Program-made: the position numbers and the translations under genes
Source of the DNA: Wurfbainia villosa
Lineage: Eukaryota; Streptophyta; Magnoliopsida; Zingiberales; Zingiberaceae
Direction of reading: 5' to 3'
Length of the DNA: 64,000 nucleotides
Assembly (NCBI GenBank): GCA_025175895.1
Contig: CM046006.1
Span: forward strand, 62,144,288 to 62,208,287
Shown here: in pieces, positions 44,324 through 56,739 of the stretch
Position numbering within the stretch: position 1 is the stretch's first letter
Layout of the letters: every line of letters begins with the position of its first letter
Notes under the pieces: generated by a model
What the model saw: only the letters and a program-made list of their open reading frames with translations
Told to the model about the DNA's origin: nothing
The model's database searches: none

Positions 44324-45714
44324 GACATTACCTTCTTGGATTTAGATTTGTGACCCAAACATTTCCTATCCTTATATGGCTCTTGCCTCCTAAACCCTAA
44401 ACTTTGACTACATGACCCTTGACTTAAATTTGTCATTTTTGCAAGTCTTTTCTAATTTCTCAAGTCTTGACCTTAAAGTTTGGTTTTCCTTTTCTAATAC
44501 CTCAATTTTTGAATTTTAATTATTTCTTGATATATTCTTCTTTCTAGGCATATGTCTAGATTTATTGGGATTATTGCCTAGATTATTATCCTTAGATGAG
44601 CTAGGTCTTGAGGTAATTTTTCTAGATTTATCCTTAGACTTAAATTCATAAATTTAGCACCTATAAAAACATATTTATTATTTTTAGCATGATTTTTATC
44701 ATGATTAATAATAGCAAGTGAATTAAAAAATATTTCTAGCATGCTTCCTATCATTACTAAAAGAGGGAGCATCATTAAATGATACATTGGGGTTTGCTTT
44801 AGCTCCCCCGACATTTGAAGCTCTTCTCATGTCCTTCTTGGAGTGACTCCCCCTAAGACATTGGCTTCGGTAATGCCCTTTTTGTTGGCATTTGAAGCAC
44901 ACCACATGCTCCTTGCTCTTCTTTATCGGGGCTCCGACCTTCTTTGACTTGTCCTTGACTTTAGGTGTCGGTTGAGCCTTCTTCTTCAATCTAGGACACT
45001 TGCTCTTATAGTGCCCTTGCTCCCTACACTCAAAGCATGTCATATGATTTTTTTATTTAGCATGCTTGAGTTACCTAGAATTGCAAGGGATGGCTCTTCT
45101 TGTTCTTGATCTGGCTCCGGTGATGATCTCTCTTCCCCCTCAATCCTAGAGGTGGAAGCTTCTTCAACCTCTTCGACTTCTTCTCCTTCAGATGTTGAGC
45201 ACCTCTCAACCTCCGACTCTATAAGCTCTTGAGATGATGATGAAGATGATGATTTTTCCTCTTCGGATATTGAGCATCTCTCAACTTTCGAGTCTTCATG
45301 AGCTTGAGATGAGGAGCACTCTTCTTCTTCGGGCTCCTTCTCTACTTGTGCCGGTGAGGAATTCTCATGAAAATTTGCCAACTTGCTTCATAGATCCTTG
45401 GAATCCATATAATCCCCTAGCTTGCACAAGATGTCATTATGTATTAAATTTGTTAAAAAAATTGTTACCTTAACCTCGGTCTTAAACTTTTGGCATTGCT
45501 CCTTGGTCCATTTCTTGATTTTTCAAAACTCTTCCCTTCTTGTCCATGGGGGGAGGGGTTCAAACCCTTCCACTAAGATGAACCAATCTTCAATGTTCAT
45601 TATGAGGAAGGTTTCTATACTCACCTTCCATTGGTCAAAACCCCCAAATCCATAGAATTCATAGGGAGAGAGAGTGTTGATGTCATGGCCTAGTCCAAGC
45701 TTTGGCAACTCCAT
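44324..45714 (-). pseudogene. gag: Gag of element F, main piece (piece 1 of 4)
   Basis: Start at 45714, about 62 bp past the primer site. The N-terminal frame (MELPKLGLG, WKVSIETFLIMNIEDWF) ends at a stop at 45523. Further pieces in shifted frames carry the middle (45381-45040: acidic, Ser/Glu-rich, EEVEEVEEASTSRIEGEE) and two CCHC knuckles (CFECREQGHYKSKC, CFKCQQKGHYRSQC; 45037-44880). Decayed sequence then follows to KCLGHKSKSKK at 44350, where the gene is cut at GACAT by element B. It is the closest relative of the D and E gags and the most decayed, consistent with F being the oldest host. Confidence 0.88.
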
Positions 45715-45775
45715 TCTTCTAGATACTCCTCTAGCACTTTTCTCTCTTGGCGGTTAGTCCTCTGAAGAGCGCCCC

Positions 45776-45787
45776 ACTCTGATATCA
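45776..45787 (-). promoter_or_regulatory. Degenerate primer-binding site of element F
   Basis: Minus-strand TGATATCAGAGT, two mismatches to the initiator tRNA-Met site, beside the LTR end at 45790. Confidence 0.75.
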
Positions 45788-45789
45788 AT

Positions 45790-47461
45790 TGTAGAGTAAT
45801 CGATAACCATGCTAGAGGGGGTGGATAGCGATTTTGTAATTTCTTCGATTTGATCGCGTTCGTGCTTGTCTACAATTCATTAGCGCAGTGGAATATACAA
45901 AATAACATAAACGAAAACAAAACAAGAACTACACCACTATTTTATGTGGTTCGGAACTAGGGTTCCTATTTCATGGTCGGGCATTAGTGTCTACTCCACT
46001 AAACCTTCTCTTTCTTTCGGAATACAATCCGGAGGTGAAGAAACCTCTTACAATATAAATTATAACAGTAATACAATCAAATACAAAGGAAATGAAAAGA
46101 ACACTTTACAAGAGTATGCTTTTGATTGATTGCTTGTTTGGTTATTTTGAATGCCTTGGAAGGTCTGAAATGTAGTAGCAAAACCCCTTCCAAATGATCA
46201 AGAACCAACTACTTCTCCTTCTCCCATCGATCTCCTTTTAAGGCACGCCTCGGGTTGGATTTTCACCTAGCAATCAACTGTAAAAAGGCACTAGACTACT
46301 AGCCTATTTGTTGTCTCACAAAAACTCCATCCACTTTGGAATCTGCCCTACGAATACATCAATAGTCGACTGCCCTTACCAGCAGTTGACTGCTGCCCTG
46401 TAATCGATTGGCCAGTCGACTACGGAATAATCTATGCACTGCTATAGTCCATCAGTTGACTGCTGCTCGAGAAATCGGGCCTCAGTCGACTCATCGACCA
46501 GTCGATTGAGGCATAACCTCAATCGACTACTCCAAGTCAACTACGCTCCCGAGTGTCAAACACTCAGCCAATCGACTGGTCCATAACCCCAGTCGATTGG
46601 TAAACCTCAAACATGAGGTTTAACCTAAGTATGATCCCCTCATACTTGATTAACCACCCTTATCCTAGACCTAAGCCTTCTAGGCACCTCCATCAGTTTC
46701 ACGCCTCTCGGATCCCTCGAGCCTGTGACTCTTCATTTTTCGCGTTAGCCTTCAAGTGCTTCCATCGGCTATGTCATGCTAACCGGGTCCTTTACCAAGG
46801 TTCATTTGGACTTATGCCTCCAAGACCACATGCTTAGACTTTACGCTGCCAAAACCTCACCCTTGGACTTACTTGCCAAGATCTATTAGGACTTACGCCG
46901 CCAAGACCCGTGCTTGGACTTTCCAATTGCCAGAGTTCACTTGGACTTTACGCAGCCAAGACTATATGCTTGGACTTATGCCGCCAAGACTATACCTTTG
47001 GACTTTACCATTGCCAAGTACCCGTGACTTGGACTTTCCTTGCCAAGACCATTCTTGGACTTTCCTTACCAACTTCATGTTGGACTTTCCAATTGCCAAA
47101 GTTCACTTGGACATTACGCCACTAAAACTACATGCTTGGACTTATACCGCCAAGAGTATACCTTTAGACTTTACCATTGACAAGTACCCATGACTTGGAC
47201 ATTCCTTGCCAAATATTCATATTTGGACTTTCTTTGCCAAGTATCCAAACTTGGACTTCCGAGGTTGATTTCTCTAACAATCTCCTCTAAATAATCTCTC
47301 CCATATGACTTTGGATATCTCAATCATCCACTAGTTATATGATCAAAATATAGTCAAATCATATTGTCAAACAATGGTCAAACCCATTTTCAAATATCAA
47401 AACACTACTCGAGTCCCACTCGAGTTTGGTCAATATTGACCCGGGGCTTGTTTCACCAACA
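45790..47461 (-). repeat. 5' LTR of element F
   Basis: On the minus strand starts TGTTGGTGAAACAAGCC at 47461 and ends ATTACTCTACA. Degenerate 'cttggactttacgccgccaag' repeats at 46800-47250; CAGTCGACTG-like words, many decayed, at 46270-46600. Carries 'gctagagggggtggatagcg' at 45813, the conserved near-terminal motif. Confidence 0.85.
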
Positions 47462-47955
47462 ACAGGATCTCATGGGGAGATAAAACATTGAAAACTTTGG
47501 TAGTCTTTTTTATGAATGCCAAAGGGGGAGAAGTGAGGTTTTAGTAAGGTAAACCTTCACTATGCTTTGGCATTGGAAGAGTTAAGTTTGGGTTATTATT
47601 AGCCTAACTTAAAGGTATTGTCAAACATCAAAAAGGGAGAGATTGTTGGTGAAATTGACCCAGGTCATAGTTGACCAGCCTCGAGTGGGATTCGAATAGG
47701 ATTTGGATGTTTGACAATGGGTTTGACCATTGTTTGATAATATGGTTTGACTATATGTTGACCATGCAACTTGTGGATGATTGTGATATCCAAAGTCATA
47801 TGGGAGAGATTATTTGGGAGAGGTTGTTGGAGAAATCAACCTCAAAAGTCCAAGTTTGGATACTTTGCATGGAAAGTCCAAGTATGAATACTTGGCATGG
47901 AAAGTCCAAGAATGGTCTTGGCAAGGGAAGTCCAAGTTTGGAGACTTGACAAAGG
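47462..47955 (+). mobile_element. Element J remnant: 3' non-coding end and start of 3' LTR
   Basis: Plus-strand sequence with AAAGGGGGAGAAG at 47519-47531 and a polypurine tract AAAAAGGGAGAGAT (47630-47643) followed by an LTR start TGTTGGTGAAATTGACC at 47644. The LTR is cut at 47955 by element K; F is inserted on its left. The LTR start resembles that of F. No coding sequence is visible. Confidence 0.75.
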
Positions 47956-49477
47956 TGTTAGAACTTCGGTGAGCTCTAGAGGGGGGTGAATGGCGCGTTC
48001 GTTAACGTAGATGGAAATCGATCATGTTTGCTACAATTTGATTAGTACGCAGTGGAAATAATAGAAAAATATAAACAAAATACAAGCACACAAATACACA
48101 CGATGTAATGTGGTTCGAAACCTTAGGGTTCCTACTCCACGAGGAGAGCTTAACAAGCTCTAGTGATGCACACACCACTGATCAATAAACTCCTTCTCGA
48201 TAACATATCGGAGGTGGAGAAACCTCATACAAGCAATTACAAATTTAATATAAAAAGTACAAGCAAATACAAAGACAATAATGAAATACATAAAGAAAAT
48301 TTTACAACAAATGCTTTGATCTCTTGCTTGTTGCTTGCTTTGGTTTGCTCTTGAAGGTCTGGAATACAACAGCAATTCCCCTTCAAAATCTCCCCAAAAG
48401 TCACTGCAAAATCCTCTAACTCGAGATCCTTTTATAACCTACATCGAGTTGATTTCGTGCCCAGCAGTCAACTACGATAAGGCCCCAGTCGACTGCCAAT
48501 AGTGTCGTTGTCTCACAACGACTTAATCCACGTCGTATTCCAGCCAACTGATATACTAGCACGATTGTGATCGATCATACCGTAGTCAATCGCTCATCGG
48601 CTCGTTACGCCTCATTAACCACTTAGCGTGATCATTGCCCTCCACCATAGTCATTGCTCAAGGCCCGATCGCCTAATCTTGGCGATCATGCTAAGGCCAT
48701 TTGCCTGCAATCAAACACCAGTCGACTCATGTCAGTCGACTGATCATAATCTCAATCGACTGCTAAGTGTCGACTTGGCTGCCAAGTGTCAAACATTTAA
48801 CCAGTCGACTGGTCCATAATCCCAGTCGACTGCTATACCTCAACCATGAGATTTACCCCAAGTATGATGCCTTCATACTTGCTAGACCACCCTTAGCCTA
48901 GACCTAAGCCTTCTAGATACGTCCATCAGTCTCACGTCTATTGGATCTCTCCAAGTCATCCATGACTTGTTCATCCATACGCTAGCCTTCAGGTGCTTCC
49001 ATCGGCTATTATCATGCTAAGCTGGTCTATACCGCCAAGGCACATTGGGCTTACATTGCTAAGACAGACGCTTGGACTTTACGCTGCCAACCATTGGACT
49101 TATGCTGCCAAGACTCGACCCCTGAATTTTAAGCCGCCAATATCAACCCTTGGACTTCCCTTGCCAACCTATGTTGGACTTTCCAACTGCCAAGACTCAA
49201 GCTTAGACTTTCTCTTGCCAAGACCCATTCTTGGACTTTCCATGCCAAGTACTCAAGACTTGGACTTTACCATTGCCAAGGCCCATGCTTGGACTTTCCA
49301 TACCAAGTGTCCCACTTGACCTTCTCCATCATATGGTCAACCCCATGTCAACCATATAGTCAACCCATTATCAAACAATAGTTAACTAATCGTCAAACAT
49401 CAAAACACCAACATCAAAATATGGCTCGAGTCAAACTCGAGTCTGGTCAATCATGACCTAGGCCGATTGCACCAACA
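47956..49477 (-). repeat. 3' LTR of element K
   Basis: On the minus strand starts TGTTGGTGCAATCGGCC at 49477 and ends GTTCTAACA at 47956, with the 'ctctagaggggggtgaatggcg' motif near the end. A palindrome-rich block at 48470-48840 mixes GATCG-type and CAGTCGACTG-type words; 'cttggactt..gccaag' repeats at 49030-49310. Same family as the E LTR. Its 5' partner lies right of the window. Confidence 0.85.
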
Positions 49478-51132
49478 ATCTTCCCCTTTTTGATGTTTAA
49501 GAAAAACCAACACCTTTGAGTTAGGACACTAACTCAATCCAATTCTCCCAATTGTCCAAATTGGGAATTCAAAATTCTCACTCAATTTTTCAAAAATTCT
49601 CCCCTTTTTGATATACATCAAAAAGGCTCTCCCCAAGAGTATCAATGTCCCATATCCTAATGAGATCTTACAATCTCCCCCTTGGTCCAAAAACATCTAG
49701 GATGTCTTCACTCTTCCTAGTGATAAGTCTCATATCACTAAAGTGAGGCAATCCTCCAAACTCTCCAAATTCCCCCCCCCCCCCTATGAGGAAGAACACA
49801 TCCATCATCCCATTGATGGATAATCTCCCCCTAAAGACTTGCTCCCCCTTAACCATTGCACCAACAATGTCCCTGGAGAGTTCCTCAGCCTATAGGAACA
49901 CTAAACCATCAAAATTAAGGTCAAAAGTTCAACCTTGAACTTTCACACACCTTAAATTGATAAAACACCCAAACAACTCTGTTAATCCATATCCAATGGA
50001 TTTTCACCCTTTAAAATGCTTTCCAAAATATATCCTAGGGTTAGGAGCAGTTAGGGTAGCTTAACATAGCTGAAATATGGGATAAATATCCTTGTTTACC
50101 TGAAATTAGCATTGGCAGTCGACTGCCTTTGATGCCAGTGGACTGCCATTCATGGCAGTCGACTGATTTCTGCAAGTGCAGAAATCAGAGTTCAGAATTG
50201 AAATTCAAAAATACATAAGTAATTATACATAAATCAAAAAATCACGAAAAATCATATGTATAATATTTATATCAATCATTATTGGTGAAAAATATTTGAA
50301 AAATAAAATATCCATAAAATAGTGAGATTGATATAAAGTTCAAAAATAAGAAAAACTTCATTGTTTTAAGCCTACTTTGTATCAACTTCATCAATGGTGA
50401 CTTCTATCAAAAAATAGATTGCACCAAGGTTTTTTAAAATAATTTTGAAATATTTTTAAAACTTTATATTGAAGCATGGTCTATGGGCTTAATGTACATG
50501 ACTTGTACATAAGTTTTCCTCATGATTCATCCATGGTATAAGATGAGTTTGAGTTCATCTAGATGCAAGAACTATGCACCTTGGACTTAACTCATTTCTT
50601 AGCATCTCACATGTGTCTAGGTTGTATCAATACACACATGTCAATGTGATATGAGATGTGGGTTTTGTTTATCATAAACTAAGGTCTCATGCATTTTTCT
50701 AAGGCAACACTATTTGATTCCTTTATACATGGGACTTCAAATCATGTCAATTGTCCTTAAATTAATTTTCATTAATCCTAAATGCATGAATGATGATTAT
50801 GGCATAAATGATAGCATAAATAAAGATATGAGCCAATAATCATGATGTCATGACATATGATTTAATCTAAACATACATGACATAAAAATTAACCTACGCA
50901 TTATCATGACATAATATAAGATTAAAAAGAAATATGATATCATGACATGACAATGGAAAACAAATCATGGGAAAAAAATATGAAGGTATAATAATACCTA
51001 AATTTTAGTATTAATTGTCATTAGTTATGATTAAATTTATTTTGTCATATTACTACTTATCCCAAGTGTGCCAAAAACTCAAAAATGATACACCAAAACC
51101 TTTAAACCTAATTGTGTCAATTTGATCAATTT
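49478..51132 (-). mobile_element. Element K, 3' non-coding region
   Basis: Polypurine tract (minus AAAAAGGGGAAGAT) at 49478-49492, then sequence collinear with the E non-coding region: a near copy of the 27-nt terminus-like word (49845-49872), a C-run at 49779-49789, CAGTCGACTG-like words at 50115-50165, and 'catgatgtcatgacatatg' words (50840-50950). No coding sequence. The element is cut at 51132 by L; gag, if any, is outside the window. Confidence 0.78.
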
Positions 51133-52344
51133 TGTTGGAGGATCGTGGCCCGGCTAGAAGGGGGTTGAATAGCCCTCATTATCGTAGATGGAATTTGGTC
51201 ATTATTAATCGTCTACAAATAATTAGCGTAGCGGAATATATGCTAAACAAAATACAATTAAAACAAATACAAGAAGTAAAGAGAGCAAACTCAAACATGA
51301 AGGTGTAACATGGTTCACGGCCCTTGCCGCTAATCCACGAACGATTCATATGGCGAATCAATCCCCAACCAAATCACTAATCTCTCCTTTAGCCCAAGAC
51401 AAAGTGGAGGTAAACCTCAAACCTAAGTTTGAGCGTCCGACACTTGACTTAGCCATTAGGCCAAGTTCACCTATGAGCTACCATGTCCAGGGTTACAATC
51501 GCTCAATCTCTCATCTTTGTTAGTGCCTATAAGATCCACATATCTCCACAATGGTATGATATTATCCACTTTGGGCCTAAGCCCTCATGGTTTTGTTTTT
51601 GGGCTTTACCCAAAAGGTCTCATACCAATGGATATATCTTTTCATCTTATAAGCACATGATCATTTCCATGTCTTACCAATGTGGGACTTTGATTGTATT
51701 TCCAATACTCCAACAATCCCCCTCCCCCTCAAATGAAGTGTTGGCAATGTGCTAATCCTCGGAATGCTCATCGGCTCCCATGTCCCCGGATTAAAATTTT
51801 CACTAATGAAAACTAATCCGGATGGGATGAGTTTCCTAAGCACAACCAATTCGTCGTCGTGCTAATGACTCGAGCGATCGGTTGAACAAACTAGGTGTTC
51901 AAGCAACACAACTCTTCTAGTCGGTTAGCCGCGGAAGAGACGACGGACGGATCGCCGGTTTTTGTGTTTCTTATCGGGGTCTATGATTATACAAATACAT
52001 GCAAATGTAAACTAGTATAATCAACATACACTAACATAAAGAACATAAGCTATCATATCAATAAGAACATGAAAAGAACAATAATAAAAGTTATAAAACT
52101 TTTATACCTCTTGATCTTCTATTGTATGTCCTAACCTCCTTGTAGACTTCGTGTGGGCGAAGATCCTCCACAAGTTGAAGCTTCTTAGATCTTCTTCAAT
52201 CCAAAGAAAGAAGAACTCTCTTTCCCTTCTTGCTTGAGCCAACCACCAATCCACAAAGGATTGATGCCGTCGGCTCCAAGAATAGAGAGAACATAATGAA
52301 AACAACCAAGGAACCGAACTAGGGACAAACCCTAGCTCCTAGTG

Positions 52345-52860
52345 CCGCCGGCCAAGAGGAAAAGAAGAGGAAAAGAGGAATAGGTTGGGCACCGCCAAAA
52401 GTATAGGAAAAAGGATAGGAACCGGCCAACACCCTAGGAAGAAGAAGAACACTTCCCCTATAGTTGCCACCCACCTTACTTTCCAAACCCTAGCCGCCCA
52501 ACCAAGCTTCCTTTGGATTTCTTGCCGCCCAAGGTAGAGGAAGAGAAGATAGTGGCCGACCAACCCTCTTAGGAAGAAGAAGAGCCCTTCCCCTATAGTT
52601 GCCGCCCAACCATTGCTTCCAAACCTAGCCGCCCAATCCAAAGAGCCAAACCCTAATCTAATTAGGGTTTCCTCCATGGGGTTTCTTGCCGCCCAAGCAT
52701 GGTGGAGAGGAGAGATCTAGGAGCTAGCCACCTCCAAGGAAGAAGACAAGCTCCTCCATAGGTTGCCGCCCACTCTCCATTCCCACCTTGGCCGCCCAAC
52801 CTAAGGAGCCAAAACCCTAATTAGGGTTTCCTCCTTAAGGTTGCTTGCCGCCCAAGCAAT
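52345..52860. repeat. About 165-bp tandem repeat in the H LTR leader
   Basis: Three diverged copies share 'aggaagaagaagan..cttcccctatagttgccgcccaac..tagccgcccaa..ccctaat..agggtttcctcc'. Repeated at 59121-59636 in the other LTR. It lies between TATA box and LTR end, so it would be in the transcript leader. Confidence 0.75.
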
Positions 52861-52934
52861 GCTAGGCAAAACCCTAATTTCCTTAGCATCCATCATGAAC
52901 CATTAAACTTGTTGCTGCCCAACCCATAGCCACC

Positions 52935-52942
52935 CTTTTATA
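52935..52942 (-). promoter_or_regulatory. TATA box of H 3' LTR
   Basis: Minus-strand TATAAAAG, 30-40 bp downstream of the 27-bp array. Also at 59707-59714 in the 5' LTR. Confidence 0.65.
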
Positions 52943-52974
52943 GAGTTAGGGTTAGGCCTTGGTTTAATCTCCAC

Positions 52975-53372
52975 CGTCGGATCTAGGGTTTCATCCCAAC
53001 CGTCGGATCTAGGGTTTTATCCCAACCGTCGGATCTAGGGTTTCATCCCATCCGTCGGATCTAGAAATTTAATCTCAACCGTAGGTTCTAGAGATTTAAT
53101 CTCAACCGTAGGTTCTAGAGATTTAATCTCAACCGTCGGTTCTAGGGTTTTAATCCCAACCGTCGGATCTAGAGATTTAATCTCAACCGTCGGTTCTAGA
53201 GATTCAATCTCAACCGTCGGTTCTAGGGATTTAATCCCAACCATCGGATCTAGAGATTTTAATCTCAACCGTCGGTTCTAGAGATTTAATCTCAACCGTC
53301 GGTTCTAGGGATTTAATCCTAACCGTCGGATCTAGAGATTTAATCTCAACCCTCGGATCTAGAGATTTGTTT
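52975..53372. repeat. 27-bp minisatellite, 15 units, H 3' LTR
   Basis: Units of type 'ccgtcggttctagagatttaatctcaa', immediately upstream (in LTR orientation) of the TATA box. The other LTR has 14 units (59746-60118) with copies gained or lost at several points. Confidence 0.92.
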
Positions 53373-54329
53373 TCCATCATTTGATCTAGACTTCATGAGG
53401 TTTATATTAGGCTATGATAGGGACCATGAGGAGGAGTTGGGTCTTGGCCACCTGATGGATCGGAACCACACAAACTTGATCCATCAATGATGTTCCATTC
53501 CACTAGAGGATCATCATCGAACTACCTCACCAACCCCCATAAATTAATATGGGCTCCTTATATTATTTGTACATTCATCTCCCCGTGTTTAAGATATCGA
53601 ATGTTCGTCAATTGATTGATTTACTGATCATCAATCAATTAACATCTAACTCCTCGAGTAGTACCACTCAACCTTATCATCATGTTGACTAAGTCAACCT
53701 GCAGGGTTTACATGATGAACCTTATGAGCTCCTCAAGGGGACATCATCAACCTAATATATAGGACACGGATTTCCTCCTATAATCAACACACCATGTAAA
53801 TAATATCATTTCCCAACTTACGCATATTGATTTAATCCATAGAAATTCTACCCCTCTGGTAAATCAAAGAAATAAATATTAAGTACATGTGCGTTATTAT
53901 ATCGGGATTAAGAGCATGTACAACATAATATCGAGGTCAGATTCAATTATGTAGTCGTGATAAATTGAATCACCTCTATGTCGGTCCTGCTCAATACACC
54001 TAAGTGTACTAGTGTAACTCTATGTTCAAGACAAAACAATACCAAGCTACACTACAACCATGCCAATGGTTTGTCCAAAACCATCTTAGTTGTGAGCCTT
54101 TACTTATATTCTACAAGGGGTGATAACATGATCTTACGTACGCACCCGCACCATGTTATCTACAATGTAAAATATTAGACAATATGCACACATATAAATA
54201 TAACGTGCAAACAATGATCATGTGATTCTTATTTCAAAATAAAGATGTTCATACAAAAGAGCTAGGCTTTCAGTATACATCCCAACAATCTCCCACTTAT
54301 ACTAAAAGACTATGATGTCATCATACTGC

Positions 54330-55670
54330 CATACATCTGATTCCCCTTCCCTCCACATGCCTATCAAAGCTCTCGCCAGAAGGGCCTTAGTGAAAGGGTC
54401 TACCAGGTCATCCTCTGATGCAATCTAGGCGACAACTTACTTCTACCTCCTTTACGATTTCTCATATCAGGTGGTACTTGCACTCTATGTGTTTACTAGC
54501 CTTATGGGCTCGTGGTTCCTTCGAGTTTGCAACTGCACCATTATTATCACAATAAATTGTGATAGTTCTGGGCAAACCAGGAATCACATCCAAGTCCATT
54601 AGGAAGTTCCTGAGCCACCCAGCTTCTTTGGCCGCCTAAGAGGCTGCCATACAGTCAGCTTCCATGGTAGAGTCCACCACGCATTTCTGCTTGACACTCT
54701 TCCATACTATGGCTCCACCTCCAAAAGTAAACACAAAACCTGAGGTAGACTTATTTTTCTCCCTATCAGATTGGAAATCAGAATCTATGTAACCCACAGG
54801 GAGTAATTGGTCTGCCCGGTAAACTAGCATATAATCCCTAGTCCTTCTCAGGCACTACAATATATGCTTTACCACAGTCCAATGTCCCTGTCCTGGATTA
54901 CTCTGATATCTGCTGACCATGCCCACGACATAGCAGATATCGGGTCTCGTACATAGCATACATTAGGCTTCCTACCGCTGAAGCATAAGGAACTGCCTAT
55001 ATCTCCTATATCTTTTCAGATGATCTAGGACACATCTCCTTAGATAAAGGAACTCCATGCCTGAAAGGTAGAAAACTCTTCTTGGAGTTTTGCATGCTAA
55101 AACGATCCAAAATCATGTCTATGTATGAAGCTTGGGATAAGTACAACATCCTTTTCCAGCGATCCCTCGATCCCAAGGATGTGTCTCACCTCTCCCAAGT
55201 CCTTCATATCAAACTCATTGGACAACCATACCCTTACGTCTGATAACACTTCGATGTTGTCGCTAACCACCAAAATGTCATCTACGTATAGTACAAAAAT
55301 ACCACTACGTTTTCGTCACATCTCTTGTATACACACGACTCATCCGAACTTTGAATAAATCCATAAGACTGGATTTACCTCCTCAAAGCAGATGTTCCAA
55401 GACCTCGAAGCTTGCTTCAATCCACAAATGGACTGATTAAGCTTACATACAAGATACTCTTTGCCCTTAGCAATGAATCCCTCTGGTCGCTTCATATAAA
55501 TGGATTCCTCAAGACTTCCACTAAGGAAATCTGTCTTGACATCCATCTGTCACACCTCATAAATTCATATGAGCTGCTATGCATAAGAGCTCCCAGACCT
55601 GATTTGAATCCATAAATTCAATCTCAGTATTCATTACACTTTGCAAAGAAGCTGCATCTTTATCTTGGAT
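54330..55670 (-). pseudogene. pol: Reverse transcriptase and RNase H relic of element H
   Basis: Fragments in several frames: RT (55546-55340: MDVKTDFLSGSLEESIYM, CGLKQASRSWN), a decayed YVDD region near 55270-55290, and RNase H (54830-54636: VGYIDSDFQSDRE, KQKCVVDSTMEAD). Collinear with element B pol but with frameshifts and short deletions between every block. Not functional. Confidence 0.85.
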
Positions 55671-55677
55671 TGCCTCG

Positions 55678-56739
55678 TCATATGTCCAGGGATTCATGTT
55701 CGCAAGGGACCAAATCAGAAGATTCTCCCAAGAACATGAATCTCACAGGCTGTCTCACAACCCTCCCACTACGACGAGGTATCACCTGTATATCCTGTGT
55801 GACACGCGGTGCAGTGACATGTGGTATATCCTCTTGTACCGGTGGTACTGAAGTCGGGACTTCCCCTATCAACTCCTCAAGAACAATCCTACTCGTGGGC
55901 TTGTGGTTCATCACATAGTCAACCTCTAGAAATCTGGCATTCGTACTAACGATCACCCTCTTATCTCTAGGACTATAAAACAAACCACCCTTCGTTCCCC
56001 TAGGATAGCCAGCAAACAAGCGCACTTCTGTACGAGGTTTCAACTTACCAGTATCTACCTTCAGCACATGTGCTGGACTCCCCATATCCGAATGTCTTAG
56101 ACTAGGCTTTCGCCCGATCCACAATTCTGTGGGAGTAAAAGGTACTGATTTAGATGGAACCAAGTTCAGAATGTACACCGCCGTATCTAGAGCATATCCC
56201 CAAAACGAATCTGGCAAGTCAGAATAACTCATCATCGATCTAACCATCTTCATAAGAGTCCTATTCCTTCGCTCCGCTACACCGTTCTGCTGGGGTGTGC
56301 CAGGTGCAGACAATTGGGATCGAATCCCAGCCTCTGATAAGTAATTCCTAAACTCTCCCAAGAGGTATTCACCACTACGATCAGATCGTAGTGTCATCTT
56401 GAATAATTGTCTATGAAAAAGACGAAATATTCAAAACTACCTCTTGCCTGGATAGACATAGGACCATACGAATCAGAATGAACCAATTCCAACACATCTT
56501 TGGATCTATACCCCTTGGCCTTGAAAAGGCCTCTTGGTCATCTTACCCTCCAAGCAAGATTCGCAGGTTGGGAGATCCTCCACCACTAATGAACCCAAAG
56601 GTCCATCAACTATCAACCTTTGAATTCTGCTTAGGTTAATATGACCAGGCCTAAGATCCCAAAGATATGTTTGGTTCATTTTCGAAGGTTCTTTTCTCTT
56701 ATCGAAATTAGAAGATGAGTTATTAACTTTAATTTGCAT
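55678..56739 (-). pseudogene. pol: Integrase relic of element H
   Basis: GAG-pre-integrase and zinc region in one frame (56739-56506: NQTYLWDLRPGHINLSR, CESCLEGKMTKR), where HLRLGH has become DLRPGH, losing one zinc ligand. A gap with frameshift follows (56400-56506), then the core C-terminal half (56397-55678: SDRSGEYLLGEF, QQNGVAERRNR) which keeps the catalytic Glu that element B has lost, and the connection to RT (TAPRVTQDIQV). Confidence 0.87.

Larger units (their letters stand above)
4609..47461 (-). mobile_element. Element F, old gag-carrying element hosting most other insertions
   Basis: Minus-strand order: 5' LTR (47461-45790), primer site (45787-45776), one gag gene in four pieces (45714-44324, 28506-28468, 15893-15781, 5217-5033), then 3' non-coding DNA to 4609, where element G is inserted. 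The 3' LTR lies left of the window. Joining the pieces across the target duplications gives sequence collinear with the gag genes of D and E. No pol sequence follows gag in the 424 bp visible, so F may be a gag-only element like them. The base after the 5' LTR (ACAGG, 47462-47466) begins its target in element J. Confidence 0.85.
51739..54287 (-). repeat. 3' LTR of element H
   Basis: 2549 bp, TGTTGGGATGTATACTG ... ATTGCCAACA on the minus strand. Contains three diverged units of about 165 bp rich in TTGCCGCCCAA (52345-52860), TATA box (52942-52935), and 15 units of the 27-bp repeat (52975-53372). Carries private small deletions at 53760-54150. Confidence 0.92.

Noticed and set aside
52630..52840. 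AAACCCTAA words as interstitial telomere repeats
   Set aside because: Single or paired words within LTR leaders, never a tandem (CCCTAAA)n array.
53035..53268. Proteins with 9-residue repeats (EPTVEIKSL type), also at 59807, 63390 and 63394
   Set aside because: The 27-bp minisatellite is a multiple of three, so it stays open in several frames. It is U3 DNA next to a TATA box.
52970..53380. CRISPR-like regular repeats
   Set aside because: Units are contiguous with no unique spacers, lie in LTRs and recur in each LTR copy.
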